A stretch of 45,792 nt of DNA from Paenibacillus timonensis (GTDB lineage Bacteria; Bacillota; Bacilli; Paenibacillales; Paenibacillaceae): positions 1-45,792 of the forward strand of contig NZ_JAKSXN010000045.1 of assembly GCF_022427145.1 (NCBI RefSeq), written 5' to 3'. Shown piece by piece: positions 1-7,822 of this stretch. The position numbers were made by a program, and so were the translations under genes. Within the stretch, counting starts at the first letter, position 1; every line of letters starts with the position of its first letter. The notes beneath the pieces are model-generated. The model saw nothing but the letters and a program-made list of their open reading frames with translations. It made no database searches and was not told where the DNA came from.

Positions 1-32
1 AACACCCGGAGGCCGCTTCATTTGCATATAGG

Positions 33-788
33 TTATTTCAGCTCATACATCACGGTCAACGTCGTTTGCAGGTCGATTTCGCCCGGTTCCACCGGCGTGC
101 TCGCTGCGGAATCGGCCGATGCCAGTTCCATCATCTTATAGTTCTGCGAGTATACCGGCGTGCCGGCGCTCGCTTGGCTGATGCTCAGCACGATGCCCAC
201 TTGGCGGTTCGCCGCTTTCGCGATCGACGCCGCTTTCTTGTTCGCGTCATTCATCGCTTTTTGAATCACTTGATCCTGGTATTGATCCGGATTTTCCGTG
301 CTGAAGCGGATATTGTCGATCCGGTTGGCTCCCGCCGCGGATGCCGCGTCGAGCAGCTGCCCGACCTTCGCCAAGTCGCGGTAGGTCACCTCCAACGAAT
401 GCTGGGCGGAATACCCTTTGATTTGTTGGCCTTCCTTATCGCTATACGTATAATTCGGCTGTACGTAGAATTGGCCGGTTTGGATATCCTTATCGGCAAT
501 CTTCCACGTCTCCTTCAGCAGCTTGGTCAGCGCGGCCACTTTGGTCGCATTGGCGCTTTGCGCTTCCTTCGCCGTCTTGGCTTCCGTTACCACGCCGATC
601 GACAGATACGCCACGTCCGGCTTCACGGACAACTCGCCGTTGCCCACCACCGTCACCACGTTCTTCTGCATCTCGCCATCCGCATAGACCGGCGTCGGCG
701 CGTTAAGGGCACCGCTTACAAACGTTCCTCCAGCAATCAATGTTCCTGCAACCAGCAGCGATGCCGCAGGCTTTAACCATGTTTTCAT
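33..788 (-). CDS. Secreted SIMPL-domain (DUF541) protein
   Basis: SIMPL/DUF541 proteins (Brucella BP26-like) are exported proteins of poorly defined function, sometimes linked to oxidative stress. The N-terminus MKTWLKPAASLLVAGTLIAG is a typical signal peptide, with a probable cleavage site after the Ala of PVYA at about residue 36. The mature part has the family pattern: a VVGNGELSVKPDVAYLSIGV strand near its start, a central YSAQHSLEVTYRDL segment and a C-terminal LTVMYEL strand. The start was placed at the ATG at 788 because GGAGG lies 8 nt upstream of it. An upstream in-frame ATG at 794 is too close to that site. The gene lies downstream of the HPr-like gene on the same strand but is separated from it by a terminator, so it is probably transcribed alone. 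The family call is firm; the role is unknown. Confidence 0.85.
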   Translation of the reverse strand: MKTWLKPAASLLVAGTLIAGGTFVSGALNAPTPVYADGEMQKNVVTVVGNGELSVKPDVAYLSIGVVTEAKTAKEAQSANATKVAALTKLLKETWKIADKDIQTGQFYVQPNYTYSDKEGQQIKGYSAQHSLEVTYRDLAKVGQLLDAASAAGANRIDNIRFSTENPDQYQDQVIQKAMNDANKKAASIAKAANRQVGIVLSISQASAGTPVYSQNYKMMELASADSAASTPVEPGEIDLQTTLTVMYELK

Positions 789-872
789 GTGCATGACCTC
801 CAATATTTTTTTGATAGGCATTGGTAATTTACCCTTCTAACGCAAACGGCGGACAAATGTTGCAGCTCACGC

Positions 873-913
873 AAAAAAAGGATGATTCCGTAGAAAAATC
901 CACGGAAACATCC
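873..913 (-). terminator. Rho-independent terminator after the HPr-like gene
   Basis: On the minus strand a 12-bp stem with one mismatch (GGATGTTTCCGT / ACGGAATCATCC) is followed by seven T residues. It lies 28 nt beyond the stop of the HPr-like gene and closes the rapZ-yvcK-whiA-HPr cluster. Confidence 0.85.
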
Positions 914-941
914 CCTTGTTCCGAAAGGCAAAAACCAGCGT

Positions 942-1211
942 TTACTGGTTCTCCAGCTCCTCTTTGCTGACCAAATTGATTAAAGCGTTTGCAGCCTGCT
1001 CGGCATCCGCACCCTCCGCGCTGATGTAAATCTCGGTGCCGGTACTGATCGCGAGGCTCATAATCCCCATAATGCTCTTGGCATTGACTTTTTTATCGTC
1101 TTTTTCAACGAAGATTTCAGAAGAATATTTATTCGCTTCCTGAACGAAAAGCGCAGCCGGCCGGGCATGCAGCCCCGTTTTCAAACGAACGGTAACCGGG
1201 TGTTTAACCAT
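942..1211 (-). CDS. HPr-family phosphocarrier protein in the crh position
   Basis: This 89-residue protein has the HPr fold signature. The active-site motif GLHARPA places His at residue 15, and KSIMG places the regulatory Ser at residue 46. His15 would accept phosphate from PTS Enzyme I. Ser46 is the target of HPr kinase, whose gene is in this window at 38.5-39.4 kb, and Ser46-phosphorylated HPr or Crh is the CcpA co-repressor. The position directly after whiA is that of crh in B. subtilis, but Crh there has Gln at position 15. This copy therefore looks like an HPr able to do both jobs, or the only HPr. An AGGGGGT ribosome site precedes the ATG, and a separate extended -10 promoter lies in the gap to whiA. 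Confidence 0.93.
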   Translation of the reverse strand: MVKHPVTVRLKTGLHARPAALFVQEANKYSSEIFVEKDDKKVNAKSIMGIMSLAISTGTEIYISAEGADAEQAANALINLVSKEELENQ

Positions 1212-1276
1212 GAAAACTTACCCCCTATACGAATTCAATCCATTTCGTCACATTCGTAGACATTATAATTTCTATC

Positions 1277-1285
1277 ATTATAGCA
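1277..1285 (-). promoter_or_regulatory. Extended -10 promoter of the HPr-like gene
   Basis: Minus-strand TGCTATAAT is a perfect extended -10 element (TGnTATAAT) in the 109-bp gap between whiA and the HPr-like gene. No good -35 is visible, as is usual for extended -10 promoters. It would let the phosphocarrier be made independently of the upstream genes. Confidence 0.45.
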
Positions 1286-1320
1286 TACGGAGTGCGAAAG
1301 ACACTAGCAGCAAAACCAGT

Positions 1321-2250
1321 TTAGCTCCCGCGAATTTTTTCGGCGAGCTCGTCGATCTTGCGCAGCCGGTGGTTCACCCCCGATTTGCTGACCGTTCCTT
1401 TCAACAGCTCGCCCACTTCTTTGAGGTTCATATCGGGGTGGGCCAAGCGGACCTCGGCGACCTCCCGCAGCTTCTCCGGCAAATTCTCCAGACCCACTTC
1501 CTTTTGCAACAGCTTGATGTTGTCGATCTGCCGAACGGCGGCGCCGATCGTTTTGTTCAAGTTGGCCGTCTCGCAGTTCACGATGCGATTCACGGAATTC
1601 CGCATGTCGCGCATGATCCGCACGTCCTCGAACTTGAACAACGCCTGATGCGCGCCGATGATGCTGAGGAGCTCGATGATTTTTTCGCCTTCCTTGATGT
1701 AGAAAATAAACCCTTTCTTCCGCTCGATGCAGCGTGCGTTCAGATGAAACTCATTCGCCAAATCGACCAGCGCCTTACAGTGCTCTTCGTACATCGAGGC
1801 GATCTCCAGGTGGTAAGACGAACCCTCCGGATTGTTGACCGAACCGCCGGCCATGAACGCCCCGCGCAGATAAGCCCGCTTACAACAGTTTTTCCGGGTA
1901 AGCTCCGGATTAATCCCCGGGTTAAAAATAAACCCTTCGGAGACGATTTTCAGCTCCTTCAGAATCTCCTCGACCCGGGCCGGAATGCGAACGATGTAGA
2001 CGTTGTTTTTCTTGAGGCGCATCTTTTTGCGGACCAGCAGCTCCGTGTGAATTTGAAAATGCTTCTTCAGCAAGGAATAGATCCGCCTTGCGATCGCGGC
2101 GTTTTCGGTGGAGATATCCAAAACGATCTTTTTGTTCGAAACCTGCACGGATCCGTTCATCCGGATCAATGCGGATAATTCGGCCTGCTCGCAGCAGTCC
2201 GAGGCTTCGACCATAGTCAGCTCTTTTTTGGTTTGCGCCGCAAAGGACAA
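1321..2250 (-). CDS. whiA: WhiA, DNA-binding regulator with LAGLIDADG-like fold
   Basis: WhiA pairs a degenerate LAGLIDADG homing-endonuclease-like domain with a C-terminal helix-turn-helix. In Bacillus it affects cell division and chromosome segregation. The [20 protein letters not shown] stretch, the [13 protein letters not shown] segment and the C-terminal HTH around [20 protein letters not shown] are all visible. The start chosen is the TTG at 2250, which gives [12 protein letters not shown] and matches how the family begins. AGAGGTGA is correctly spaced for this TTG, whereas the in-frame GTG at 2259 is itself part of that ribosome site. The product is 309 residues, the normal length. It follows yvcK by 5 nt, so the two are cotranscribed. 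Confidence 0.95.
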   Translation of the reverse strand: MSFAAQTKKELTMVEASDCCEQAELSALIRMNGSVQVSNKKIVLDISTENAAIARRIYSLLKKHFQIHTELLVRKKMRLKKNNVYIVRIPARVEEILKELKIVSEGFIFNPGINPELTRKNCCKRAYLRGAFMAGGSVNNPEGSSYHLEIASMYEEHCKALVDLANEFHLNARCIERKKGFIFYIKEGEKIIELLSIIGAHQALFKFEDVRIMRDMRNSVNRIVNCETANLNKTIGAAVRQIDNIKLLQKEVGLENLPEKLREVAEVRLAHPDMNLKEVGELLKGTVSKSGVNHRLRKIDELAEKIRGS

Positions 2251-2255
2251 GGGAC

Positions 2256-3245
2256 TCACCTCTTTCGTAAAATCCAGTTATCAACCAGTTGGTAAATATG
2301 ATGGCTTAATTTGTCGGCGTCATGCCGCAAGTATCTGCGGAACAACACCAGCGTATCGGCAATGACCTTGTACCCTTGGCCGGTCACGTTATCCCAGTCG
2401 ACCTGGACGGGCTTAGCACCTTTCTCCGCGTAAAAATCCTGAACCTGCGGCGGAATTTCGCCGTCATTGACGATGACGTAGTCAAACAGATGCTTGCCGA
2501 CATGGTTATACACCGCCTGCAAGTGGTCGCTGACCGTATAATCGTCCGTTTCGCCCGGTTGGGTCATGACGTTGCATATGAATATTTTGATCGCGGAGGT
2601 GTTTTCCAATACGGCCTCAGCCAACTTCGGCACGAGCAGATTCGGAATGATGCTGGTATACAAGCTGCCCGGTCCGATCAGAATCGCGTCGGCCTCCCGG
2701 ATCGCCTCCACGGCCTCCGGCAACGGCTCGACCTCTTCCGGTTCAAGGAAGATACGCTTGATCTTGCCCCGTACTTCGGGAATCTTGGATTCCCCGGTCA
2801 CAATCGTGCCGTCTTCCATCTCCGCATGCAGCACCACCGCCTGACCGGCAGCAGGCAGCACGCGTCCGCGAACGGCAAAGACGCGGCTAAGCTCGCGCAC
2901 GGCCGTCACGAAATCGCCGGAAATGTCGGTAATCGCCGCTAATATCAAATTGCCCAAGCTATGGCCGGCCAGCCCCGAACCCGAGGCAAACCGGTAATTC
3001 AGCATATCCGACAGCAGCGGTTCGACGTCGGCCAGCGCGGTTAATACGTTTCTTATATCGCCGGGTGGCGGCATTTGCAATTCGTTGCGCAAAATCCCGG
3101 AGCTGCCCCCATCGTCGGCTACAGTTACGATAGCCGTGATATCGAGCGGTTTCTCTTTCAACCCGCGAAGCATGACGGACAATCCGGTGCCCCCGCCCAT
3201 CACGACGATCCGCGGAACTCTAGTCTCCTTAGCCCGATGTATCAC
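2256..3245 (-). CDS. yvcK: YvcK/GlmR, gluconeogenesis factor (CofD-like family)
   Basis: YvcK (GlmR) binds UDP-GlcNAc and steers carbon towards cell-wall precursors by acting on GlmS. It is needed for growth and shape on gluconeogenic carbon sources. The nucleotide-binding start [17 protein letters not shown], the [13 protein letters not shown] motif and [15 protein letters not shown] are diagnostic of the UPF0052/CofD-like family. The GTG at 3245 is preferred because AAGAGGTGA sits five bases upstream. The GTG at 3254 overlaps that ribosome site. The gene lies between rapZ and whiA, as throughout Firmicutes. Confidence 0.95.
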   Translation of the reverse strand: MIHRAKETRVPRIVVMGGGTGLSVMLRGLKEKPLDITAIVTVADDGGSSGILRNELQMPPPGDIRNVLTALADVEPLLSDMLNYRFASGSGLAGHSLGNLILAAITDISGDFVTAVRELSRVFAVRGRVLPAAGQAVVLHAEMEDGTIVTGESKIPEVRGKIKRIFLEPEEVEPLPEAVEAIREADAILIGPGSLYTSIIPNLLVPKLAEAVLENTSAIKIFICNVMTQPGETDDYTVSDHLQAVYNHVGKHLFDYVIVNDGEIPPQVQDFYAEKGAKPVQVDWDNVTGQGYKVIADTLVLFRRYLRHDADKLSHHIYQLVDNWILRKR

Positions 3246-3326
3246 TTGGTTCACCTCTTAATGAGGGTTCAAAAGGAGATCGGAGCTTCCTCTTGAATCG
3301 CCTCTATACTTGCAGGGAAGCTTGGT

Positions 3327-4217
3327 TTACCGATCCCGGCCCTCGTCGCGATGACTCACGCGAACCGTTTCCGTCTCGCTGACGCCGAGCATCCGGCCCA
3401 GGTATTCGGCAATCGCGACCGAACGGTGTTTGCCGCCGGTGCAGCCGATCCCGATGATCACCTGGCTTTTCCCCTCTTTATGGTACTGCGGCAGCAGGAA
3501 ATGCAGCATATCCAGCAGTTTGGCCAGGAAGGTTTGGGTCTCCGGCCACTTCATAACATATTCATATACATCGCTGTCTTGTCCCGTGTGCGGACGAAGC
3601 TGCTCGATGTAGTGCGGGTTCGGCAAAAAGCGTACGTCGAACACCAGATCGGCGTCGATCGGGATGCCGTATTTAAATCCGAACGAAGTAATGTTCACCG
3701 ATAAATTGCTGCTCTCCAGATGCGAGAAGCGGGAAATGATCTTCTCCTTAAGCTGAGCCGGCTTCATGTTGCTGGTATCGATCACTTGGGTCGCCGACAT
3801 CCGCAATTCGTCCAGCATTTTTCGCTCCAGCCGGATGCCGTCCAGCGGCATCCCTTCCGGGGCCAGCGGGTGACGCCGGCGGCTTTCCTTATAACGCTGC
3901 ACGAGGATCGAATCGGTAGCATCGAGGAACAGGATTTCGCACTTGATGGTGAAATGCTCCTTAATAAAGCTCAGCGATTCCGACAGCGCCGTGAAGAACT
4001 CCCGGCCACGCAGATCGATGACGAGCGCAACCTTGGCGATTTTCCCTTTGGACTGCTCAATCAATTCGGCGAATTTGGGAATCAGCACCGGGGGCAAATT
4101 ATCCACGCAAAAAAATCCGAGATCCTCCAGACTGCGTACGGCCAGCGATTTACCTGCCCCCGACATGCCCGTGATAATGATCAGATTGGCGACCGAACCT
4201 GTTTCCTTCTCCGGCAT
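3327..4217 (-). CDS. rapZ: RapZ/YvcJ nucleotide-binding protein
   Basis: This 296-residue protein of the RapZ/YvcJ family binds and hydrolyses nucleotides. In enterobacteria RapZ is an RNA adaptor controlling glmS mRNA; the Bacillus role of YvcJ is less clear and has been linked to competence. Walker A GMSGAGKS is near the N-terminus (about residues 17-24). The family block [19 protein letters not shown] is in the C-terminal domain, which also contains FGFKYGIP and [10 protein letters not shown]. The ATG at 4217 follows GAGGAGGG at good spacing; an ATG 36 nt upstream lacks one. It heads the rapZ-yvcK-whiA cluster, 81 nt before yvcK. Confidence 0.95.
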   Translation of the reverse strand: MPEKETGSVANLIIITGMSGAGKSLAVRSLEDLGFFCVDNLPPVLIPKFAELIEQSKGKIAKVALVIDLRGREFFTALSESLSFIKEHFTIKCEILFLDATDSILVQRYKESRRRHPLAPEGMPLDGIRLERKMLDELRMSATQVIDTSNMKPAQLKEKIISRFSHLESSNLSVNITSFGFKYGIPIDADLVFDVRFLPNPHYIEQLRPHTGQDSDVYEYVMKWPETQTFLAKLLDMLHFLLPQYHKEGKSQVIIGIGCTGGKHRSVAIAEYLGRMLGVSETETVRVSHRDEGRDR

Positions 4218-4359
4218 CGTTGTTCCCTCCTCGCAAAATTCTCCGTGTCCCATGTCAAATTTTCACACCATCTAATTTGTAAAATAGTTAAGTTGCCATT
4301 GGCCGGCCCATTCTGAGCGTAACGGACCGTAATGGCGACTTTTTGAACTACCTTTATAG

Positions 4360-5310
4360 TTAGGAGCGGAGGAAGAGGCCGGCGGCGCCAACCATCCCCG
4401 CATCGTTCCCCAGCGTAGCCGGCACGATTTGCATGCCTCTTTGCACCGGTTCCGGCGTCAATTTGGCGAATACGCTGCGGACCTCGTTAAACAGAATGTC
4501 GCCTGCCTTGGATACGCCGCCGCCGACGATGAACAGTTCCGGGTTCAGAACGACCGCCACGGCCGCCATCGATTTGCCCAGATAAAACGCCGCGCGGTTC
4601 ACGATACGAATCGCCGCTTCGTCGCCGGCTTTAGCCGCGTCAAAGACGTCCTTGGCCATGATGTTCTCCACATGGGCCAGCGACGTCCGGTCGCCGCGCG
4701 CCACGGCGTCCTTGGCCATACGGATGATTCCCGTCGCCGAGGAGACAGTTTCCAGGCAGCCCATTTGTCCGCAGCCGCAACCGATCGCTTCCAGGTCAGG
4801 TACCACGGACATATGCCCGAGCTCGCCGGCCATTCCGGAGAAACCTTGATAAATTTTGCCGTTAATGATGATCCCGCCGCCAACGCCGGTGCCCAGCGTG
4901 TAGCATACGCAGTTCTCGATCCCTTTGCCGGCTCCGCCCCAGGCTTCGCCCAGTGCCGCGACATTCGCATCGTTGTCTATTTTGATCGGCTTGCCCAGTC
5001 GCTTCTCCAAAATCTCGCGAATCGGGAAATCCTTCAAACCTACATTCGGCGCCAAAATAATGATCCCTTCGCGGACATTCGTAAACCCGGCCACGCCGGC
5101 GCCTACCCCTGCCACCTGCTCCCAGGCGAACGGCGATTCCTCCACGACGCGCCGGACGTACTTCTCGATGTTCGCGACGATCGTATCCGCGCCCTTATCG
5201 ACTTCGGTCGGGCCTTCATACGTATGAAGAAGTTGACCTTCTTCATTGCAAATGCCGACTTTGACTGCCGTACCGCCCAAGTCAACGCCAATGTAGATTT
5301 TATCAGACAT
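4360..5310 (-). CDS. glcK: ROK-family glucokinase
   Basis: The enzyme phosphorylates glucose with ATP to glucose-6-phosphate in the cytosol. This 316-residue ROK protein has the N-terminal phosphate-binding motif GVDLGGTAVKVGI, the catalytic Asp in KIDNDANVAALGE, LGTGVGGGIIINGKI, and a zinc-binding CGCGQMGCLE motif. The start at the ATG at 5310 is preferred: AGGTGG lies 9 nt upstream, while the alternative GTG at 5316 is too close to it. A consensus promoter sits about 135 nt upstream. A gap of about 140 nt with no clear terminator separates it from rapZ, so readthrough is possible. In the 4290-4344 gap there is only a loose inverted repeat (GTTGCCATT / AATGGCGAC). Confidence 0.95.
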   Translation of the reverse strand: MSDKIYIGVDLGGTAVKVGICNEEGQLLHTYEGPTEVDKGADTIVANIEKYVRRVVEESPFAWEQVAGVGAGVAGFTNVREGIIILAPNVGLKDFPIREILEKRLGKPIKIDNDANVAALGEAWGGAGKGIENCVCYTLGTGVGGGIIINGKIYQGFSGMAGELGHMSVVPDLEAIGCGCGQMGCLETVSSATGIIRMAKDAVARGDRTSLAHVENIMAKDVFDAAKAGDEAAIRIVNRAAFYLGKSMAAVAVVLNPELFIVGGGVSKAGDILFNEVRSVFAKLTPEPVQRGMQIVPATLGNDAGMVGAAGLFLRS

Positions 5311-5444
5311 GTTCACAAGCCACCTTTTTCTTAAATAATAGATTTACGTGTCCATACGTGCAAAAAGGCCATTCTCGATCCATCACCGCGCTGTCCGCGC
5401 CATGACTGAAAACGCCTTCGCAAGTAGTTTTCTCCTACGTACCA

Positions 5445-5473
5445 ACTATAAGCGAACCCTTCGGTTCGGTCAA
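5445..5473 (-). promoter_or_regulatory. Sigma-A promoter of glcK with palindromic spacer
   Basis: On the minus strand TTGACC (5473-5468) is followed by a 17-bp spacer and TATAGT (5450-5445). The predicted start at about 5438 leaves a leader of about 130 nt before glcK. The spacer holds an inverted repeat, CGAACC-GAAG-GGTTCG, which could be an operator. It lies in a 369-bp gene-free stretch (5311-5679) whose only other clear element is the terminator at 5602-5634. Confidence 0.7.
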
Positions 5474-5601
5474 GAGAAGGGAAGAAACGGCAATCCCAAT
5501 GGCGATAAGGGATTTTGCGTAAATGATGTAGATCATAGACAGGGTTCGCCGACCCGTCATTCCACGATTTTCCTTATGCGCGCCAGCTCATATCGCCTAT
5601 G

Positions 5602-5634
5602 AAAAAAACCGGCATTCGCGATGCGAACGCCGGT
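5602..5634 (-). terminator. Terminator of the DUF438 gene
   Basis: Minus-strand ACCGGCGTTCGC / GCGAATGCCGGT forms a 12-bp stem (one wobble pair, 3-nt loop) followed by seven T residues, about 45 nt past the DUF438 stop codon. Confidence 0.9.
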
Positions 5635-5679
5635 GCAAGCGGATGAAGCGAAACCAACCCTGATATTGGCCAAAAATTC

Positions 5680-6945
5680 CTAGGACAAAATCCGTTTCTG
5701 CCCTTCCAGCTCGCGGATCGGGGCGATGTTCTGCGTGAACTCGAGCGTTCCCAAATAACGGCCATCCTCGCCGCGGACGGCGAAATAGCGGATATACACG
5801 AATTTGTCTTTCACCGGAATCCAGAAATCCTCGGCGTCCTTCCGACCCGCTTTGAAATCCTCCAGCAGTTGATTGACGACATGGACGCTTTGCGGCGGGT
5901 GGCAATTTTGAACGGTGCGGCCGATGACCGCCTTCGTCCGGGCAAATATCCGTTCCTTCCCGTGGGAAAAATATCTAACTACGTCGTTCTCGTCGATAAA
6001 CGTCAAGTCAACCGGGAGATGGTTCATCACCGCTTCCAGCTGCTCCATCGAGAGAACACCGGTCTCGAATTTGACGAAGCCCTGCGGGACCCCCGTCCCC
6101 TCCTGCGCGGCCCCTTCCGCCTCTTCGTCCGAAAGCGGCAGGGGCACACGCTCCGGAACCCATTCGCGCTCCGGTGCGGCCAAGCAAAAGCCGATTTGAT
6201 CGCTTTCCCTGGCAATGCTCACCCATTCGTCTTCCGTTAGCTTTTCGAGGGCTATCGGTAATAAAATATGTTCTTCCTTAAAGATCATTTCGTTAACTTC
6301 CTTCACAATCCGTTCGAGGTCCATAAGGATCGTTTCCCGGTCCGCGCTGCCGCTCGCCAGCTTGCCCTTTGTCTCCTTGATCATCATGCGGATGCCGTCA
6401 TCGATGCCCCACATCACTTTGGTCGGGCCGTAGATGCCATACTTCTCCAGATAGGGGAACAGCAGGTTTTCTTTGCGGCTGTAGTGCTTGTCGAGGTCCA
6501 TGAGCAGGCTTAAATCCTCCAGCAGCTTAAACACCAGCTCTTCGCTAGCTTCTTTCCGGTACTTGTCGAGATGCAGCTGCAGCTTGAAGTTGACCAACCG
6601 TTCGATCTCGCGATTCTCCAGCTTGAAGGTGTGAACCGGGTGGCCCGGCTGCTCCTCCGGCTTGGACGAGCGGTGGATTTCCTCAATCGAGCCCTTGAAA
6701 ATCGCCGTATGCACCGAGCATAACCGCTGTACCTCCTCGACCGGGATGCCTTCTTCCTCCATCAACGCATGCTCCATCGCGGAAATTTCCGTGACCGTCA
6801 CGTCGCCAACGGCCGCTTCGAACCGCGCCTTCACTTCATCCACGCTTTTCCCCTGATGCAGCTCCTTGATGATCTCTTTCAATAACTGCTGGCGGCGGCC
6901 TTGTTCCGGTGCGTCAAATTCCCGGTTATTGATCAGTTCGCTCAT
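5680..6945 (-). CDS. DUF438 - hemerythrin - PAS domain protein
   Basis: The 421-residue protein has three parts. The N-terminal DUF438 module (about 15-90) includes EIIKELHQGKSVDEVKARF. A hemerythrin-like four-helix domain (about 100-245) carries candidate di-iron ligands in HPVHTF, HYSRKENLLFPYLEK and FKEEHILLP. The C-terminal PAS-like domain (about 300-410) contains the segments LPVDLTFIDENDVVRYFSHG and EFTQNIAP. Related proteins are regarded as O2/NO/redox sensors or iron-centre proteins in facultative anaerobes; the biochemical role is not established. The start follows AAGGAGGGG. A perfect TTGTGA-N6-TCACAA palindrome overlaps the predicted -35 region, suggesting control by Rex or Fnr. 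It appears to be monocistronic. Confidence 0.88.
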   Translation of the reverse strand: MSELINNREFDAPEQGRRQQLLKEIIKELHQGKSVDEVKARFEAAVGDVTVTEISAMEHALMEEEGIPVEEVQRLCSVHTAIFKGSIEEIHRSSKPEEQPGHPVHTFKLENREIERLVNFKLQLHLDKYRKEASEELVFKLLEDLSLLMDLDKHYSRKENLLFPYLEKYGIYGPTKVMWGIDDGIRMMIKETKGKLASGSADRETILMDLERIVKEVNEMIFKEEHILLPIALEKLTEDEWVSIARESDQIGFCLAAPEREWVPERVPLPLSDEEAEGAAQEGTGVPQGFVKFETGVLSMEQLEAVMNHLPVDLTFIDENDVVRYFSHGKERIFARTKAVIGRTVQNCHPPQSVHVVNQLLEDFKAGRKDAEDFWIPVKDKFVYIRYFAVRGEDGRYLGTLEFTQNIAPIRELEGQKRILS

Positions 6946-7044
6946 CGCCCTACCCCTCCTTATAAAATCACCCTACGGTTCGATCCGGCAACTTTCGTTG
7001 ATAACCATTCTCAAGAACAAGGTATCATAGGAAAAATCGCGGAC

Positions 7045-7062
7045 TTGTGATTGCAATCACAA
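7045..7062. promoter_or_regulatory. Perfect Rex/Fnr-type operator palindrome
   Basis: TTGTGATTGCAATCACAA is a perfect 18-bp palindrome. It matches the Bacillus Fnr/Crp-type pattern TGTGA-N6-TCACA exactly, and the Rex pattern TTGTGAA-N4-TTCACAA at all but one symmetrical pair. A minus-strand -10 candidate TATGAT lies at 7029-7024, which puts the expected -35 inside the palindrome. That geometry fits a repressor of the DUF438 gene better than a class II activator. The divergent response-regulator gene starts 80 bp away on the other side. Confidence 0.7.
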
Positions 7063-7141
7063 ATAATACGGGCGAATCGTGATTCCTCCCGTTTCTTTTT
7101 TCTCCGTCTTTTGCCAAAATAGAAGCAGGAGGAATGCCATC

Positions 7142-7822
7142 ATGCCTATAACGAATTTGCTATATATTGAAGACGATCCCGAAATCGGAGAATGGGTCAG
7201 TTCCAACCTGCAAGAGCGGGGATATGCCGTCACTTGGTTGAAGAGCGGGGAGCAAGCCGTGGAGAGAGCCGTCGATTGCCAGCTCGTGATCCTTGATGTG
7301 ATGCTTCCGGGACTGGACGGCTTCACCATCGGGGGGCGGTTAAAACAGCAGTACCCCGAGCTCCCGGTGTTGATGCTGTCGGCCCGAACCTCGATCGACG
7401 ACAAGCTGCAGGGGCTCAAATTCGCCGACGACTATTTGACGAAGCCGTTCCATCCGGACGAGCTGGCGGCCCGAATCGAGGTGCTGCTGCGCCGCAGCGG
7501 GGGATCCGGCGACCCCGAGCCGCTACGTCTTAAACATTTGCTTGTATATGAAAAAGAAAACCGTATCATCGACCAGAACACCGGCGAGGAAATCGTGTTG
7601 ACCGGCAAGCAATTTCATATTTTTGCCTATCTGCTACGCCATTTGGGGCAAATCTTGACCAAGGAGCAAATCTACGAAGCGGTATGGAACGAACCTTACC
7701 TGGACGGAGACAAAACCTTGATGGTCCATATCCGCCACCTGCGCGAGAAGCTGGAACGCGACCCGGCGAACCCCGAAGTCATTGAGACGATTCGCGGCAT
7801 CGGTTATCGGGTGAGAGCATGA
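7142..7822 (+). CDS. OmpR/PhoB-family response regulator
   Basis: This 226-residue two-component regulator has an N-terminal receiver domain: acidic pocket EDD at 10-12, phosphoacceptor Asp52 in LDVMLPGLDG, conserved Lys in LTKPF at about 101. A C-terminal winged-helix DNA-binding domain includes LTGKQFHIFAYLLRH and HIRHLREKLE. The ATG at 7142 is preceded by AGGAGG. Its stop codon overlaps the sensor kinase start (ATGA), so the two are translationally coupled. The receiver reads GLKFADDY where most relatives have one more residue (GxxxGADDY), a one-residue contraction just before the switch region. The likely target is the downstream ABC transporter promoter, which carries an 11-bp-period direct repeat. 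Confidence 0.93.
   Translation: MPITNLLYIEDDPEIGEWVSSNLQERGYAVTWLKSGEQAVERAVDCQLVILDVMLPGLDGFTIGGRLKQQYPELPVLMLSARTSIDDKLQGLKFADDYLTKPFHPDELAARIEVLLRRSGGSGDPEPLRLKHLLVYEKENRIIDQNTGEEIVLTGKQFHIFAYLLRHLGQILTKEQIYEAVWNEPYLDGDKTLMVHIRHLREKLERDPANPEVIETIRGIGYRVRA

Noticed and set aside
66..776. Long plus-strand open frame opposite the SIMPL gene, and similar long frames opposite yvcK, glcK, hprK and the his genes
   Set aside because: They mirror strong genes in GC-rich DNA, lack ribosome sites and give Arg/His-rich sequences with no domain.
4289..4344. Inverted repeat (GTTGCCATT / AATGGCGAC) between glcK and rapZ as a terminator
   Set aside because: The arms are separated by about 35 nt and no T tract follows on the minus strand; not a credible terminator.
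5523..5536. ATGAT-GTAG-ATCAT inverted repeat resembling an Fnr half-pattern
   Set aside because: It lies downstream of the DUF438 gene and more than 200 bp from the glcK start with no promoter next to it; probably chance.
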